Positions 15,016 to 23,827 are shown, counted from the first letter of the stretch. The stretch: 64,000 nt of DNA from Streptomyces sp. RFCAC02 (GCF_004193175.1 NZ_SAUH01000001.1:1839501-1903500); one strand, 5' to 3'. Notes: generated by a model not told the origin, from the sequence alone. Numbers and translations are program-made.

Positions 15016-15452
15016 TGTCCGGCGTCGCACTCATGGGCGGAGAGGACGCGGCGCAACCCGTTGACGGCGCGCGTGGTCGCCATGGTGACGAGGCCGACCT
15101 CCGGGCTCGTCATCGGTTCGCTGACGGAGACGGCGATGTAGACCCGGGGACCGGCCGCGAACATCAGCACGGTGTGGTCGCCGAGGTCGACCACCGACTT
15201 CTGCCACGGCATCTGCTGGTCGAGCGGCCCGCCGCAGAACTCGCTCAGGGAACGGCTGAGGTTCTGCAGCCCGGCGAGGGTCGCGGCGGTGCGCTCGGCC
15301 GCGTCGCGCGACAGGCCGTCGGACGAGGCCAGCAGCAGGCCGTCGGAGGTGAGCAGCAGGGCGTTGGCGGCAGCGGCGTGCTCGGAGGTGATGCGGTTGA
15401 GCACCCAGGTCATGTCGGTGCTCTCGACCGTGGGCCGTTCGCTGTCAGTCAT
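15012..15452 (-). CDS. Roadblock/LC7 domain protein (CvnB-like)
   Basis: 146 residues from ATG 15452 (GGGAGA nine bases upstream). The roadblock fold is recognisable from TWVLNRITSEHAAAANALLL, TSDGLLLASSDGLSR, LAGLQNLSRSLSEFCGG and YIAVSVSEPMTSPEVGLV. In Streptomyces conservons this protein works with a sensor ATPase, a DUF742 protein and a small GTPase in development and secondary metabolism. It begins 48 bases after the ATP-binding protein stop. Its DUF742 partner is truncated and the GTPase is missing. Confidence 0.85.
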   Translation of the reverse strand: MTDSERPTVESTDMTWVLNRITSEHAAAANALLLTSDGLLLASSDGLSRDAAERTAATLAGLQNLSRSLSEFCGGPLDQQMPWQKSVVDLGDHTVLMFAAGPRVYIAVSVSEPMTSPEVGLVTMATTRAVNGLRRVLSAHECDAGQ

Positions 15453-15499
15453 CGTGCTGTTCTCCCAACATGTCGAAGCCGTAAGTCCGCTCCGGCCGG

Positions 15500-16144
15500 T
15501 CATCGCTCATCGCCCAGGAGCGCCCAGACCCGCTTCTGCCGCCGCTCGGGGCACGGCTGGAACCCCCAGTCCCGGGAGACGGCCGCGACAAGGGCCAGTC
15601 CGCGCCCCTGCTCGTCTTCATCGCTTGCCTGCTGGAGAGACGGCACCGCGTAGGGCGCTCGGTCGGTCACGACGAGCATCACTCCGCTACCGCCGGGCAA
15701 AAGCGTCATCTCGATCGGCACCGGCTTACCCCTGGACTCACCGTGCGAGATCGCGTTGTTGAACAACTCGTTGCCGACGATCTGGGCGATCGCCGTCAGC
15801 CCGCCGGGTAGGCCGCAGCCGCCGCAGAACTCAGCCAGAGCACGCCGGAGCTGGACAGCGCTCCTGGGCACGCCGGGAAGAACGAGCACGTACCAGGACG
15901 GCGGTCCGAGTGTCGGCTCGCAACGGGGAAGCGGACGTTGGCGAAGCGGCATGTGGCCTGCCCCGCCGATCGGGGACTGGTCGCGCGAGGCAGCGGCCGC
16001 CGCGGACAGTCCGACGACGGTTTCGATTCCGCGGACCATCCGACGCACCAATCGCTCCACGGACAGGAACGAGGCAGCGCGGAGTGAACTGAAAGTCACG
16101 ATACGTTGAGCGGTCATTGACCGGTGGACTGTCGTCTCGGTCAT
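15500..16144 (-). CDS. Anti-sigma-type ATP-binding protein (HATPase_c_2)
   Basis: 214 residues from ATG 16144 with GGGGAG upstream. The C-terminal half carries a GHKL ATPase fold: N-box NELFNNAISHGE, the G1-like DRAPYAVPSL and GRGLALVAAVSRDWGF. The N-terminal ~80 residues are unlike the family core. Short single-domain proteins like this act as RsbW/SpoIIAB-type serine kinases or anti-sigma factors and are very common in Streptomyces, often next to XRE-DUF397 pairs as here. Divergent from the XRE regulator at 16329. Confidence 0.85.
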   Translation of the reverse strand: MTETTVHRSMTAQRIVTFSSLRAASFLSVERLVRRMVRGIETVVGLSAAAAASRDQSPIGGAGHMPLRQRPLPRCEPTLGPPSWYVLVLPGVPRSAVQLRRALAEFCGGCGLPGGLTAIAQIVGNELFNNAISHGESRGKPVPIEMTLLPGGSGVMLVVTDRAPYAVPSLQQASDEDEQGRGLALVAAVSRDWGFQPCPERRQKRVWALLGDER

Positions 16145-16328
16145 AACTCCCCCTGGAATTGCCGTGGGGCTGGACTGCTCGGAGTATGGCAACGGTCCTC
16201 TCGCCGCGTAACGTGCGCGGCGTAAGTGTCCGCATGGGCGTTACGTCGATCACTCACCCACTCCCTGCTCGGTTGTTCCGCCGTGTAACTTGCATGGCGA
16301 CACCGTTAGGGCAGCGAGGGAGCACGCG

Positions 16329-17228
16329 ATGACGGACAAGGAGTCCGTGACGGCAGACAAGTCGAACGGGCCGACCGGGCCCACAGCGAGGCGTCGGCAA
16401 CTCGGCATCCGCCTGCGGGCACTCCGTGAAACAGCCGGCCTTACCGTGGAACAGGCCGGCAGCGCGGCCGGAATGTCCAGCGCCAACGTCTCCCGGTACG
16501 AGCGAGCCCGCGGTGGAGTCCGGTGGAACCAAGTCGACCAGTTGTGCCGTGTGTACCAGGCCACGGACGACGAACGCCGCGCTTTGATCGACCTGGCGAA
16601 GCGTTCCAAAGTGGTCGACGGCTGGTGGGTGCCTTACGCCGGGCGGCTTCCCAGCCCGATGAGGCTGCTGCTCGCCATCGAGGACGAGGCTTCACGTATC
16701 AACCAGTACACGGCCGGCGTCGTCCCCGGACTTCTGCAAACGCTGGAGTACGCCAGCGCCATCAAGGAGACACCCGGCAGCGAGCTGCCGCCGGACGATG
16801 TCACCGACTACCTGTCGATGAGGATGAAGCGCCAGCAGATCCTCGCCCGGCCCACCCCGCCGACGCTCGACGTGATCATGGACGAGTCGGTACTCCACCG
16901 CGTGGTCGGCAGCCCCGGCACCATGACCGACCAACTCGATCATCTGCTCCAGCGAGGCCGTGACCCGCACATCGACATCCGAGTCCTTCCCTTCGCTGCC
17001 GGTGCCTACGGAGCTGCCCTCAGCAGCTTCCTCATCTACGGCGGGCAGGACCCGTCCCTCGACGTGATCTTCATTGAGACGTCCGCCGGCTCCTTGTTCC
17101 TGGAGGAGCCCGAAGCTCAGGCTCAATACGCTCGCGCCAGCGACTTCCTGCGCCGTGAGGCGCTGGACCCTGACGCCTCGGCACAGCTCATCGCCGAAGC
17201 CCGCAAGATGCACATGCACAACAAGTGA
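16329..17228 (+). CDS. XRE-family regulator with DUF5753 domain
   Basis: 299 residues from ATG 16329. Helix-turn-helix at about 23-75 (LRALRETAGLTVEQAGSAAG, MSSANVSRYERARGG), then the DUF5753 domain (INQYTAGVVPGLLQTLEYA, DVIMDESVLHRVVG, IDIRVLPFAAGAYGAA, SLDVIFIETSAGSLFLE). It is followed after ten bases by its DUF397 partner, the AbaA/BldB-type arrangement in which the small protein modulates the XRE protein. Likely controls development or antibiotic genes, or this locus. Confidence 0.9.
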   Translation: MTDKESVTADKSNGPTGPTARRRQLGIRLRALRETAGLTVEQAGSAAGMSSANVSRYERARGGVRWNQVDQLCRVYQATDDERRALIDLAKRSKVVDGWWVPYAGRLPSPMRLLLAIEDEASRINQYTAGVVPGLLQTLEYASAIKETPGSELPPDDVTDYLSMRMKRQQILARPTPPTLDVIMDESVLHRVVGSPGTMTDQLDHLLQRGRDPHIDIRVLPFAAGAYGAALSSFLIYGGQDPSLDVIFIETSAGSLFLEEPEAQAQYARASDFLRREALDPDASAQLIAEARKMHMHNK

Positions 17229-17237
17229 GGACCTACC

Positions 17238-17438
17238 GTGGCTGAACCCCGCCCGATGTGGCGCAAGAGCTCCTACAGCGGCACTCCCAGCAACGAGTGC
17301 GTGGAGTGCGCGCTGTCCCTGCCCAGCGTTCTGGTACGGGACTCGAAGCGCCCCGACGGCGCGCGCTTCTCCGTCTCGAAGGATGCATGGAGCGGCTTCA
17401 CCCGCGCGGTCCGGGCCAACACCCTCTGCTGCGACTGA
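17238..17438 (+). CDS. DUF397 small regulator
   Basis: 66 residues from GTG 17238. The DUF397 signature is clear: MWRKSSYSG, then NECVECA, VLVRDSKRPDGARFSVS and WSGFTRAVR. These proteins are encoded next to XRE-DUF5753 regulators, forming toxin-antitoxin-like or activator/co-regulator pairs in Streptomyces. It ends with an unusual Cys pair (LCCD). Confidence 0.92.
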   Translation: MAEPRPMWRKSSYSGTPSNECVECALSLPSVLVRDSKRPDGARFSVSKDAWSGFTRAVRANTLCCD

Positions 17439-17554
17439 GGGGCTGGTGCCGCGTGAACGGCCCAGTGCGCCGCCTGCAGGCCACCGGGCCGTTCCGTCTC
17501 CGGACTGCGCGAGGGACATGGGATGTTTCCCAACACCCGCAAAAACCGTTGAGC

Positions 17555-17592
17555 GATGCGGACAATGTGATGCGGACACCGGTGTCCGCATC
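17555..17592. promoter_or_regulatory. 24-bp perfect palindrome with extra half-site
   Basis: GATGCGGACACC at 17569-17580 is followed directly by its exact reverse complement (17581-17592). A third GATGCGGACA lies at 17555-17564, 14 bases upstream and in direct orientation. The site ends 20 bases before the start of the XRE-TPR gene, so it is a likely autoregulatory operator. Confidence 0.7.
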
Positions 17593-17611
17593 GTTACGAG
17601 CGAGGAAGCTC

Positions 17612-19018
17612 ATGCCTCAGCGAGAACGCCCCCTGGACGACACCACATCCCTGGCCGCCTGGTTCGGGGTCGAGCTGCGGAACTGGCGGAAGACCCGCAA
17701 ACTCAGCACCGATGCACTGAGCGAAAAAGCGCAGGTCAGCGCATCCCTCATCGAGCGGATCGAGAAGGCGCAGCGATCATGCAACACGAAGCTGGCCTCG
17801 CGCCTGGATGACGTTCTGGAAGCCGGCGGCGCGCTGCGAAGGCTGTGGCGACGAGTTGAGCTGGACACGGACACAGACGCTGATGCGGACACTCCTCAGG
17901 GCGTCGCGGTTACAAGGACCGGTGAAGGGCAGACCGACACTGCACCGGACACTGGTCCGACACATGCCCCGGACTCACCGCTCATGGGGGAGCTGCCACC
18001 AGTGGAACGTCGTTCCTTCCTCACCCTCGGTGGCGGCGTCGGCGCCGCCCTCACCTCGGCGTCGCTCTCCACGCTGTTTCCGCGGCTCGGTGCCGAACTC
18101 CCCAGGCAGGTCCGCGCCGAGGACATCGAGCAGATCCGCACAGCAGCCCGGGGGCACACGACCTGGGACGCCCGGTACGGCGGCGGGGGCCTCGTGCGCG
18201 CGACCGCGATCGGTCAACTCATCTGGGCACACGGGCTGCTCGGCGTCGAATGCCCCTCCCCACTGCGCCCGGAGCTGCTCACAGCAGTCGGCGAACTGGC
18301 CATGGTCATGGGAGCGAGCGCCTTCGACAGTGGTGATCACCCCCATGCCACTCAGCTTTTGGAGCTCGGCGTCCACTGTGCCGAGCAAGCTGACAACTGG
18401 CACCTCCGGGCGAGGGCCTACAGCTGGCGTTCCCGACAGGCCACCTGGTGCGGCTCGCCCGACACAGGGCTGACGCTCGCGGAGACCGGGCTCGTACGCG
18501 CGGACCGGCTCACCCATCGAGAGCGCGGAATGCTGCACATCGCCCGCGCCAGAGCGCTGGCGAAGCTGGATGCCCGGCAGGCGGCTCTCGCTGCCATCGG
18601 TCGAGCCGACGACGCCTGGAGCCGGTCCGGGGACGGCGAAGACGCGCCCTGGATGGCGCACTACGACTACGCCCAGCACTTGGGCGACACGGGGCACGCC
18701 GCCGTCGACCTCGCCGCTCTCGGTCATTCTCCCGACCTGGCCATCACCCGGCTGAAGACGGCCGTCCAACGGCACACCGACGTGTACGTCCGCTCACGCG
18801 CTCTGTCCGGCACCAAATTGGCGACGTTGCTCATGACGGTGGGTGACCCGCAAGAGGCGGTCTCGACAGGCCACCGGGCACTGGACGAGATCGGCCAGCT
18901 GCGCTCCCAGCGCGCGATCACCGAGGTGCAAGCGCTGGCACAGGCTTCCGCGAAGCACTCCACGAGGCCCGACGTCGCATACCTCCGTGAACGCATCACC
19001 GCGACGGTGACTGGATGA
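17612..19018 (+). CDS. XRE regulator with helical repeats
   Basis: 468 residues from ATG 17612 (GAGGAA upstream). The N-terminus is a helix-turn-helix (LRNWRKTRKLSTDALSEKAQ, VSASLIERIEKAQRS). A Thr/Asp-rich linker follows (DTDTDADADTP). After ERRSFLTLGGGVGAALTSA, a twin-arginine-like internal segment, come repeats in TPR style (HATQLLELGVHCAEQADNWH, LTLAETGLVRADR). The stop overlaps the start of the phosphotransferase gene, so the two are co-expressed and co-regulated through the palindrome upstream. Confidence 0.8.
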   Translation: MPQRERPLDDTTSLAAWFGVELRNWRKTRKLSTDALSEKAQVSASLIERIEKAQRSCNTKLASRLDDVLEAGGALRRLWRRVELDTDTDADADTPQGVAVTRTGEGQTDTAPDTGPTHAPDSPLMGELPPVERRSFLTLGGGVGAALTSASLSTLFPRLGAELPRQVRAEDIEQIRTAARGHTTWDARYGGGGLVRATAIGQLIWAHGLLGVECPSPLRPELLTAVGELAMVMGASAFDSGDHPHATQLLELGVHCAEQADNWHLRARAYSWRSRQATWCGSPDTGLTLAETGLVRADRLTHRERGMLHIARARALAKLDARQAALAAIGRADDAWSRSGDGEDAPWMAHYDYAQHLGDTGHAAVDLAALGHSPDLAITRLKTAVQRHTDVYVRSRALSGTKLATLLMTVGDPQEAVSTGHRALDEIGQLRSQRAITEVQALAQASAKHSTRPDVAYLRERITATVTG

Positions 19019-19923
19019 ACGCACGCCTCGAACAGTCCCGCGCCGTCCTGGGGGAGGTCACCGCGGCCGCGCACCTGTCATCGACAGACGCAGAACCGAT
19101 CCGGCTCGGTGAGAACGACCTCTGGCGTCTCCCGGGCGGCATCGTGGTGCGCATAGCACGCCCCGGCCAAGACGCCGCAGCCGCTCGTGAAGTGGCGGTG
19201 ACTCGCTGGCTCTCGGACAACCACTTCCCGGCAGTCCGACCGTTGCCGATCGATCAGCCGATCCATGCCGGCGGCCGAGTCGCGACCCTGTGGGAGGAAC
19301 TGCCCCCGCATCGTGCCGGCACGACAGACGAACTGGCCGTGCTACTGCGTCAGCTCCATGCTTTGCCAGTTCCTTGTCTGTGCGAAGGGCAGGGAGCTGT
19401 CGAGCTCGGACTCCTCGACCCGTTCGTCAGGCTGGCCGACCGAATCCGCGCCGTCGGCGCGGAAACCGTCACCGACGACGTCCGAGGCTGGCTTCTGGAC
19501 CGGCTGGAGGTGCTGCGGCACGAGTGGGGGGCGCTGCCGGACGGTATGCCCAAGACCGTCATCCATGGCGACGCCTGGCGCGGTAACGTCGCAGCCACCA
19601 CGGACCGCGCTTACTTGCTCGACTTCGAGCGGACCTCGCTGGGTCCGCCGGAGTGGGACCTGGCCTCCACCGCGGTCGGCTACGACAGTGCGGGCAGTAT
19701 TTCGAGGAAACAGTACGAACGTTTCGTCGCGAGTTACGGCTTCGACGTCATGACGTGGTCCGGATACGCCACGCTGCGGTCGATACGCGAGCTACGTTTG
19801 GTGACATTCGCCCTACAGCTCGCCCCCACCAGCCAGCAAGCCGCCGCTGAGGCCCATTACAGGCTTGCCTGTCTCCGGGGAGCCGCCGGCCCTCGCCCTT
19901 GGCACTGGTCCTCCATCACCTGA
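19015..19923 (+). CDS. APH-family phosphotransferase
   Basis: 302 residues, ATG overlapping the preceding stop (ATGA). The kinase core is typical of the aminoglycoside phosphotransferase/choline kinase fold: IVVRIARPG (ATP loop Lys replaced by Arg), ELAVLLRQLHALP, catalytic HGDAWRGNVA and metal-binding LLDFERTSLGPPEWDLA. Members phosphorylate small molecules such as aminoglycosides, homoserine, choline or fructosamine. Substrate cannot be read from sequence. Coupling to an XRE-TPR regulator is a recurring Streptomyces pair. Confidence 0.85.
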   Translation: MNARLEQSRAVLGEVTAAAHLSSTDAEPIRLGENDLWRLPGGIVVRIARPGQDAAAAREVAVTRWLSDNHFPAVRPLPIDQPIHAGGRVATLWEELPPHRAGTTDELAVLLRQLHALPVPCLCEGQGAVELGLLDPFVRLADRIRAVGAETVTDDVRGWLLDRLEVLRHEWGALPDGMPKTVIHGDAWRGNVAATTDRAYLLDFERTSLGPPEWDLASTAVGYDSAGSISRKQYERFVASYGFDVMTWSGYATLRSIRELRLVTFALQLAPTSQQAAAEAHYRLACLRGAAGPRPWHWSSIT

Positions 19924-20006
19924 CCGCGGTTCCGTCGGCCGAACAGCGCCTCCTCTTGAGCCTGTGCTGCGGCTCGGCCGCGTGAACTCGATCGGGGAGT
20001 GCGGGG

Positions 20007-20642
20007 CTACTCCGTCGCCGGTGGGGTGCGCTTCTCCAGTACTCCGCGTTGGATTCTGCGCAGGTGCGAGGGGTCGAGGCCGGTGATGCGTCGGACCTCG
20101 GCGAAGCGGTCGGCGTCTGCGCCGCTGGGGCGGGCGCCGTGGACGTGTGGGGGGAGGGCGTCGGCGATCGCCGCGTAGTAGGCGTCGCGCGCGACGGTGA
20201 CCTCGTCGACGGCACGCTGGGCCTCCGGGAGGAGGGCGAAGGCCGCGTCGGGCTCGGTGAGCCGCCGGGGCCGGTCGGTGGCCTCGCGGTAGGCGAGTTC
20301 GGCTTCGTAGAGGTTCCGGACGTTCTGCTCGGTCTGGCCGATGAGCCGGGCGATGGCCGCTCGCCGACCGCGGCCGCGCACCGGTGGGTTCTTCTCCCCG
20401 CGGGCTCTGCGGGCTTCGCGCTCCCGCTTCTCGCGCTCGCTCAGCGGGTCGGCATGGGAGTCGGCGAGCAGGCTGTTGCGGCGGGCCTCTCGTTCGGGCA
20501 GTCGGGCGTGGAGACGGTCGAACCGGCCCTTGGCTGCCTTGAGGACGGCGATGGGGTCGGCTGCGGTCACCCCGACATGCTGGCGAGGCCGACCGGGATT
20601 CCGCAAGTCACGCGCCTGCGGGATGAGCGTGATGTCCACCAT
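20007..20642 (-). CDS. Unknown element protein, basic coiled-coil
   Basis: 211 residues; ATG at 20642 overlaps the stop of the previous gene (TGATG). It is strongly charged, with an Arg/Glu-rich middle (LSEREKREREARRARGEK) likely to form a coiled coil or bind nucleic acid. A segment near the C-terminus (FAEVRRITGLDPSHLRRIQ) resembles a helix-turn-helix. I do not recognise the family. Coupling to the replication-type gene suggests a role in element replication or maintenance. Confidence 0.6.
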   Translation of the reverse strand: MVDITLIPQARDLRNPGRPRQHVGVTAADPIAVLKAAKGRFDRLHARLPEREARRNSLLADSHADPLSEREKREREARRARGEKNPPVRGRGRRAAIARLIGQTEQNVRNLYEAELAYREATDRPRRLTEPDAAFALLPEAQRAVDEVTVARDAYYAAIADALPPHVHGARPSGADADRFAEVRRITGLDPSHLRRIQRGVLEKRTPPATE

Positions 20643-21636
20643 CAGGAGGTCCGAAGAGCGGCGCGCAGGGCCATCTCGGCCGCTTGCTGCTCACGGGCGT
20701 CATCGCCGCACGTACGGCACAGGTTCGCCCCTTCCGGATCACCGCGCCGTCTCTGGCAACCGGAGCACAGTGGCCAGCCCAGGCATTCCGCACACAGGGC
20801 GCGCCCTGGCACCGGGGGGCGTCCGCAGTCGTCGCACTCCGGCAGGGCAGGAGGCCGGACGTGCTTCCCGAAGCGGGGCGGAGTGTAGGTCGCAGAGCGC
20901 TCCGGTCCGGCGTCCTGCAGGGGCAACCGCGAAGGGGTCGGTGGGATGTGCCCGATTCGGCGGGCGAGGAAACCGGCAGGGTGGGTGACGTTGAGCGGGA
21001 GGCCACCTGTCAGGGCGGCCCGCAGGCTGTCGGCGTCCCAGCCGGCCGCCAGGAGATCGTCGAGCCGCTGTCCCTCGCGGCTGAGCGCCTGGCCGCCGAT
21101 GCGGAGACGCGGCTCGCGCGCGCCGATCGCCAGGAGCAGTGAGACGCCGGCGCTCGGCGCGACCGGGACGGAGGGAGGGGAAGGGCTGGTCTTCTGCGGG
21201 TTGGTCTTCTTGCTCTTGTTCTTCTTAGGCCGCGGATCATCCGACGTCGGGTCATCCGTCGTCGGGTTTTCCGACATCGGCTCCGACCTGGGCTCTTGCT
21301 TCTCATCGGCCTCGGTGGGCAGGGGAGCCCGCGGGGAGTCGGTGATGCGGTAGACGGCGGAGCCGAGCCGACCGCGCTCGTCGCGTTCCTGGTAGCGCTC
21401 CAGGTAGCCGTACTGCTCGAGTTCCTGCAGGCCGGTCATGATGGCCCCGCGGCCTCCGGGCCGGAGCGGACGAGAGCTTCCACGGTGAGCCCGTAGCCGT
21501 CGCGATGCGAGGCGATCTCCAGGAAGAGCCCACGCGCCTTCCTGCTCAACCGCCGGTCCCGCGCCAAGTCGTTGGAGACCTGGGTGAACCGGTCAGCTGC
21601 CATGTACCCGCGCTCGATGCGCCCGTAGCGGCTCAT
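20642..21636 (-). pseudogene. Frameshifted replication-type helix-turn-helix/zinc protein
   Basis: From ATG 21636 the first frame reads DRFTQVSNDLARDRRLSRKA, then LTVEALVRSGPE and stops at 21436. The next frame, from 21439, reads IMTGLQELEQYGYLERYQE and continues to 20642. Together they give the pattern 'LSxxARGL..., ...EGRxAIxxALxELExxGYL' of helix-turn-helix proteins encoded on actinomycete plasmids and elements. One missing G in GAGGCCGCGGGGCC would explain the break. The C-terminus holds CxxC pairs (CDDCGRP, CAEC, CSGC, CRTCG), a zinc-binding tail. Unless the frameshift is programmed or a sequencing error, the gene is inactive. Confidence 0.65.
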
Positions 21637-22146
21637 GGAAGCCACGAGCAGGACAACGGAGGGCGCCGGGCAGCCGCATCGCAACGAAGGACACGCAACC
21701 GTCGAGAAGCACTCCCTCGGAAGGGCCGCATGTACATGCCTCCTTCGCCGTGCCGGTGGGGGATCACAAGCTAGTGGACTTGCTTTTGCCAAATCAAGTC
21801 CACAGAATGGAGCTGGCAACTCACCTCACCGCCGAAGCTCGCCACCTCACCCACACGAAAATCCGAACAAATGGACGTCTCGGCGAGTTCGCTCGCCGTA
21901 AACACGAGTTAACGCGCTACCGGGGCGAGCAGCAACGAGCAACACGCAAGATCGTTATGAATCCGGGCATACACGGGTCAACCGCGCTTATTATCCGTGA
22001 ACAACTGTGAATGCCCACTCGATTCGACCGGCGACAGGAAGCCGTCGGTCGGCCCCGCGGGGCGGCCTCGATACCGCCAAGCATCCGCCGCCGCGCGGGG
22101 CGCCTCCTCACCCGAACCGCATCGATCCGAGAAGGAAGCGTTCATC
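21637..22146. other. 510-base non-coding region with inverted repeats
   Basis: This gap between divergent element genes has lower GC than its surroundings from about 21770. It holds an inverted repeat GTGGACTTG / CAAGTCCAC (21774-21782, 21795-21803) and a GGCGAG-TTCG-CTCGCC hairpin near 21886-21901. Candidate roles are a replication or transfer origin, or divergent promoters. No gene fits. Confidence 0.45.
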
Positions 22147-22350
22147 ATGCCTGAGTCCGCCCCGAACCTGCCACCTTGTTCGAACTGCGGCGACTTCCGC
22201 ACCGTCGCCATCACCACCGGCCTGTGGTGCAGCGATGGCTCGCGCGAGACAACTTTGGTCTGCTGCGCCGCACACCAGAGCACTCGCGTCGTTGAGCCGG
22301 TCGGCGGCTCCGTTCGCGCAACGGCCATCCCCGGTCAGGAGGCTCGGTGA
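22147..22350 (+). CDS. Small Cys-rich (zinc-ribbon-like) protein
   Basis: 67 residues from ATG 22147 with GAAGGAAG upstream. Cysteines form CSNCGDF, GLWCSDG and LVCCAAHQ, enough for a zinc site. Its stop overlaps the GTG of the excisionase (GTGA), so it is part of the xis-int operon. Small proteins of this sort are common before xis in Streptomyces elements; function unknown. Confidence 0.6.
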   Translation: MPESAPNLPPCSNCGDFRTVAITTGLWCSDGSRETTLVCCAAHQSTRVVEPVGGSVRATAIPGQEAR

Positions 22351-22538
22351 CAGAGCCTCAGTTGTACCGCGTCTCGGACGTGGTGGAGCTGCTCAACCTC
22401 AGCCGGTCCGTCGTCTACGACCTCATGCGGACCGGCCGTCTGCGGACGGTCCGCCAGGGACGGTCGAGGCGCGTCCCCAGCTCCGCGCTCCACGAGTACG
22501 TCGCACTTCTCGAACGCGAGGCCGGAGGGAAGCGGTGA
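22347..22538 (+). CDS. xis: Excisionase / helix-turn-helix DNA-binding protein
   Basis: 63 residues from GTG 22347. The whole protein is one winged helix-turn-helix of the excisionase (HTH_17) family: YRVSDVVELLNLSRSVVYDL, MRTGRLRTVRQGRSRRVP. Such proteins bend the attachment site and direct the integrase toward excision. Its stop overlaps the integrase start. Confidence 0.88.
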   Translation: MTEPQLYRVSDVVELLNLSRSVVYDLMRTGRLRTVRQGRSRRVPSSALHEYVALLEREAGGKR

Positions 22539-23689
22539 GCGCACGCCGTGACCGAGGAGACGGCGGCCTGCACTGGGACGCCGGGCGCCAACGCTGGATC
22601 GCTTCCGTGAGTCTGGGGTATGACGACGCCGGAAAGCGTGTCGTCAGACGCAGGAGCGGCAGGACCAAGGCCGAGGCCAAAAGCAAGCTCAAGGAGCTTC
22701 TCAGCGAGCATGAGACCGGCCTCGTGGCCGCCACGACCGACTGCACCGTCGAGGAAGCGGTCACCAACTGGCTGGCGTACGGCCTCGCCGGAAAGGACCC
22801 GCAGACGGTGCAGTGGTACGCCAACCTCTCCCGTACGCACGTCATTGCCGATCTGGGCCACCGAAAGCTTCGCGAACTCGGCGTCGACGATGTCGACAGA
22901 TGGCTGGCGGCGAAGGCGCGGGCGCTCAGCACCCGCACCCTGCAGGGCATCCACTCCTGCCTGAACCGCTCGGTGCAGCGCGCTATGGTCCGCGGAAAGG
23001 TCAGCCGCAACGTCGTCGCCCTGTGCGCGGTACCGACCGGGCAGCCGGGGAGACCGTCGAAGGCCATGACGCTTTCCCAGGCCGAGGCCGTCCTCAGGGC
23101 CGTCGAGAACGACCCGATGCGCGCCTACATCGTCGTCTCGCTCCTCACCGGTGCGCGGACCGAGGAACTGCGCCCGCTCACCTGGGACCACGTCGATCTC
23201 GGAGGACGCCCGCACGCCGATCCGCCGGTCCCCCCGCACATCGCGGTCTGGCGCTCCGTCCGCCGGAGCGGTGAGACCAAGACCCGGAAGAGCCGGCGCA
23301 CGCTCGCCCTTCCCGGCCGCTGCGTCTCCGCCCTGCGACGGCACTGCCGAGTACAGGAACGTCAGCGGAGAATGGCCGGCGAGAGGTGGCGGGAGAACAA
23401 CCTCGTCTTCGCCTCGGACGTCGGCACGATCCTGGACGCCGCCAACGTGCGCCGCGCCTTCCGCCGGGCCATCGCCAAGGCCGACGGCATCGACCCCGCC
23501 GAGTGGACGCCGAGGGAGATGCGGCACAGCTTCGTGTCCCTGCTCTCCGACCACGACGTCCCCGTCGAGGAGATCGCCCGGCTCGTGGGGCACTCCAGTA
23601 CCGAGACCACGGAGAAGGTCTACCGGAAGCAGATCCGTCCCGTCATCCAGACCGGAGCACTGACCATGGACCGCATCTTCCAGCACTGA
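22535..23689 (+). CDS. int: Tyrosine recombinase (integrase)
   Basis: 384 residues from GTG 22535. An N-terminal arm-binding part (WDAGRQRWIASVSLGYDDAG) and a core-binding part (TVEEAVTNWLAYG...) precede the catalytic domain. Catalytic residues can be placed: Arg208 in TGARTEELRP, a Lys in GETKTRKSRRTLALP, Arg330-His331 in TPREMRHSF, His353 in VGHSS and nucleophile Tyr363 in KVYRKQ. The first residue of the usual HxxR box is Arg (PREMR), a variant common in this subgroup. It faces the 3' end of the tRNA-Ala gene 177 bases away, the standard placement for a tRNA-integrating element. Confidence 0.94.
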   Translation: MSARRDRGDGGLHWDAGRQRWIASVSLGYDDAGKRVVRRRSGRTKAEAKSKLKELLSEHETGLVAATTDCTVEEAVTNWLAYGLAGKDPQTVQWYANLSRTHVIADLGHRKLRELGVDDVDRWLAAKARALSTRTLQGIHSCLNRSVQRAMVRGKVSRNVVALCAVPTGQPGRPSKAMTLSQAEAVLRAVENDPMRAYIVVSLLTGARTEELRPLTWDHVDLGGRPHADPPVPPHIAVWRSVRRSGETKTRKSRRTLALPGRCVSALRRHCRVQERQRRMAGERWRENNLVFASDVGTILDAANVRRAFRRAIAKADGIDPAEWTPREMRHSFVSLLSDHDVPVEEIARLVGHSSTETTEKVYRKQIRPVIQTGALTMDRIFQH

Positions 23690-23804
23690 ACCGACCAGGA
23701 TCGACCGGCCGAGCCCGATGCGGAAGGCAGTTCGACGGGGGAACGATCGCCGGGGGTTGACGCCCAGAAGCCGCATTTCGGACGCTTGCGTCCGAGGCAA
23801 GGAC

Positions 23805-23825
23805 GTTAGTCACTCAGTTAGTCAC
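23805..23825. repeat. Direct repeat near the attachment site
   Basis: GTTAGTCAC occurs at 23805-23813 and again at 23817-23825, 12 bases apart (about one helical turn). It lies between int and the tRNA. Repeats of this size and spacing are typical integrase arm-binding sites; this is inference. Confidence 0.45.
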
Positions 23826-23827
23826 GC

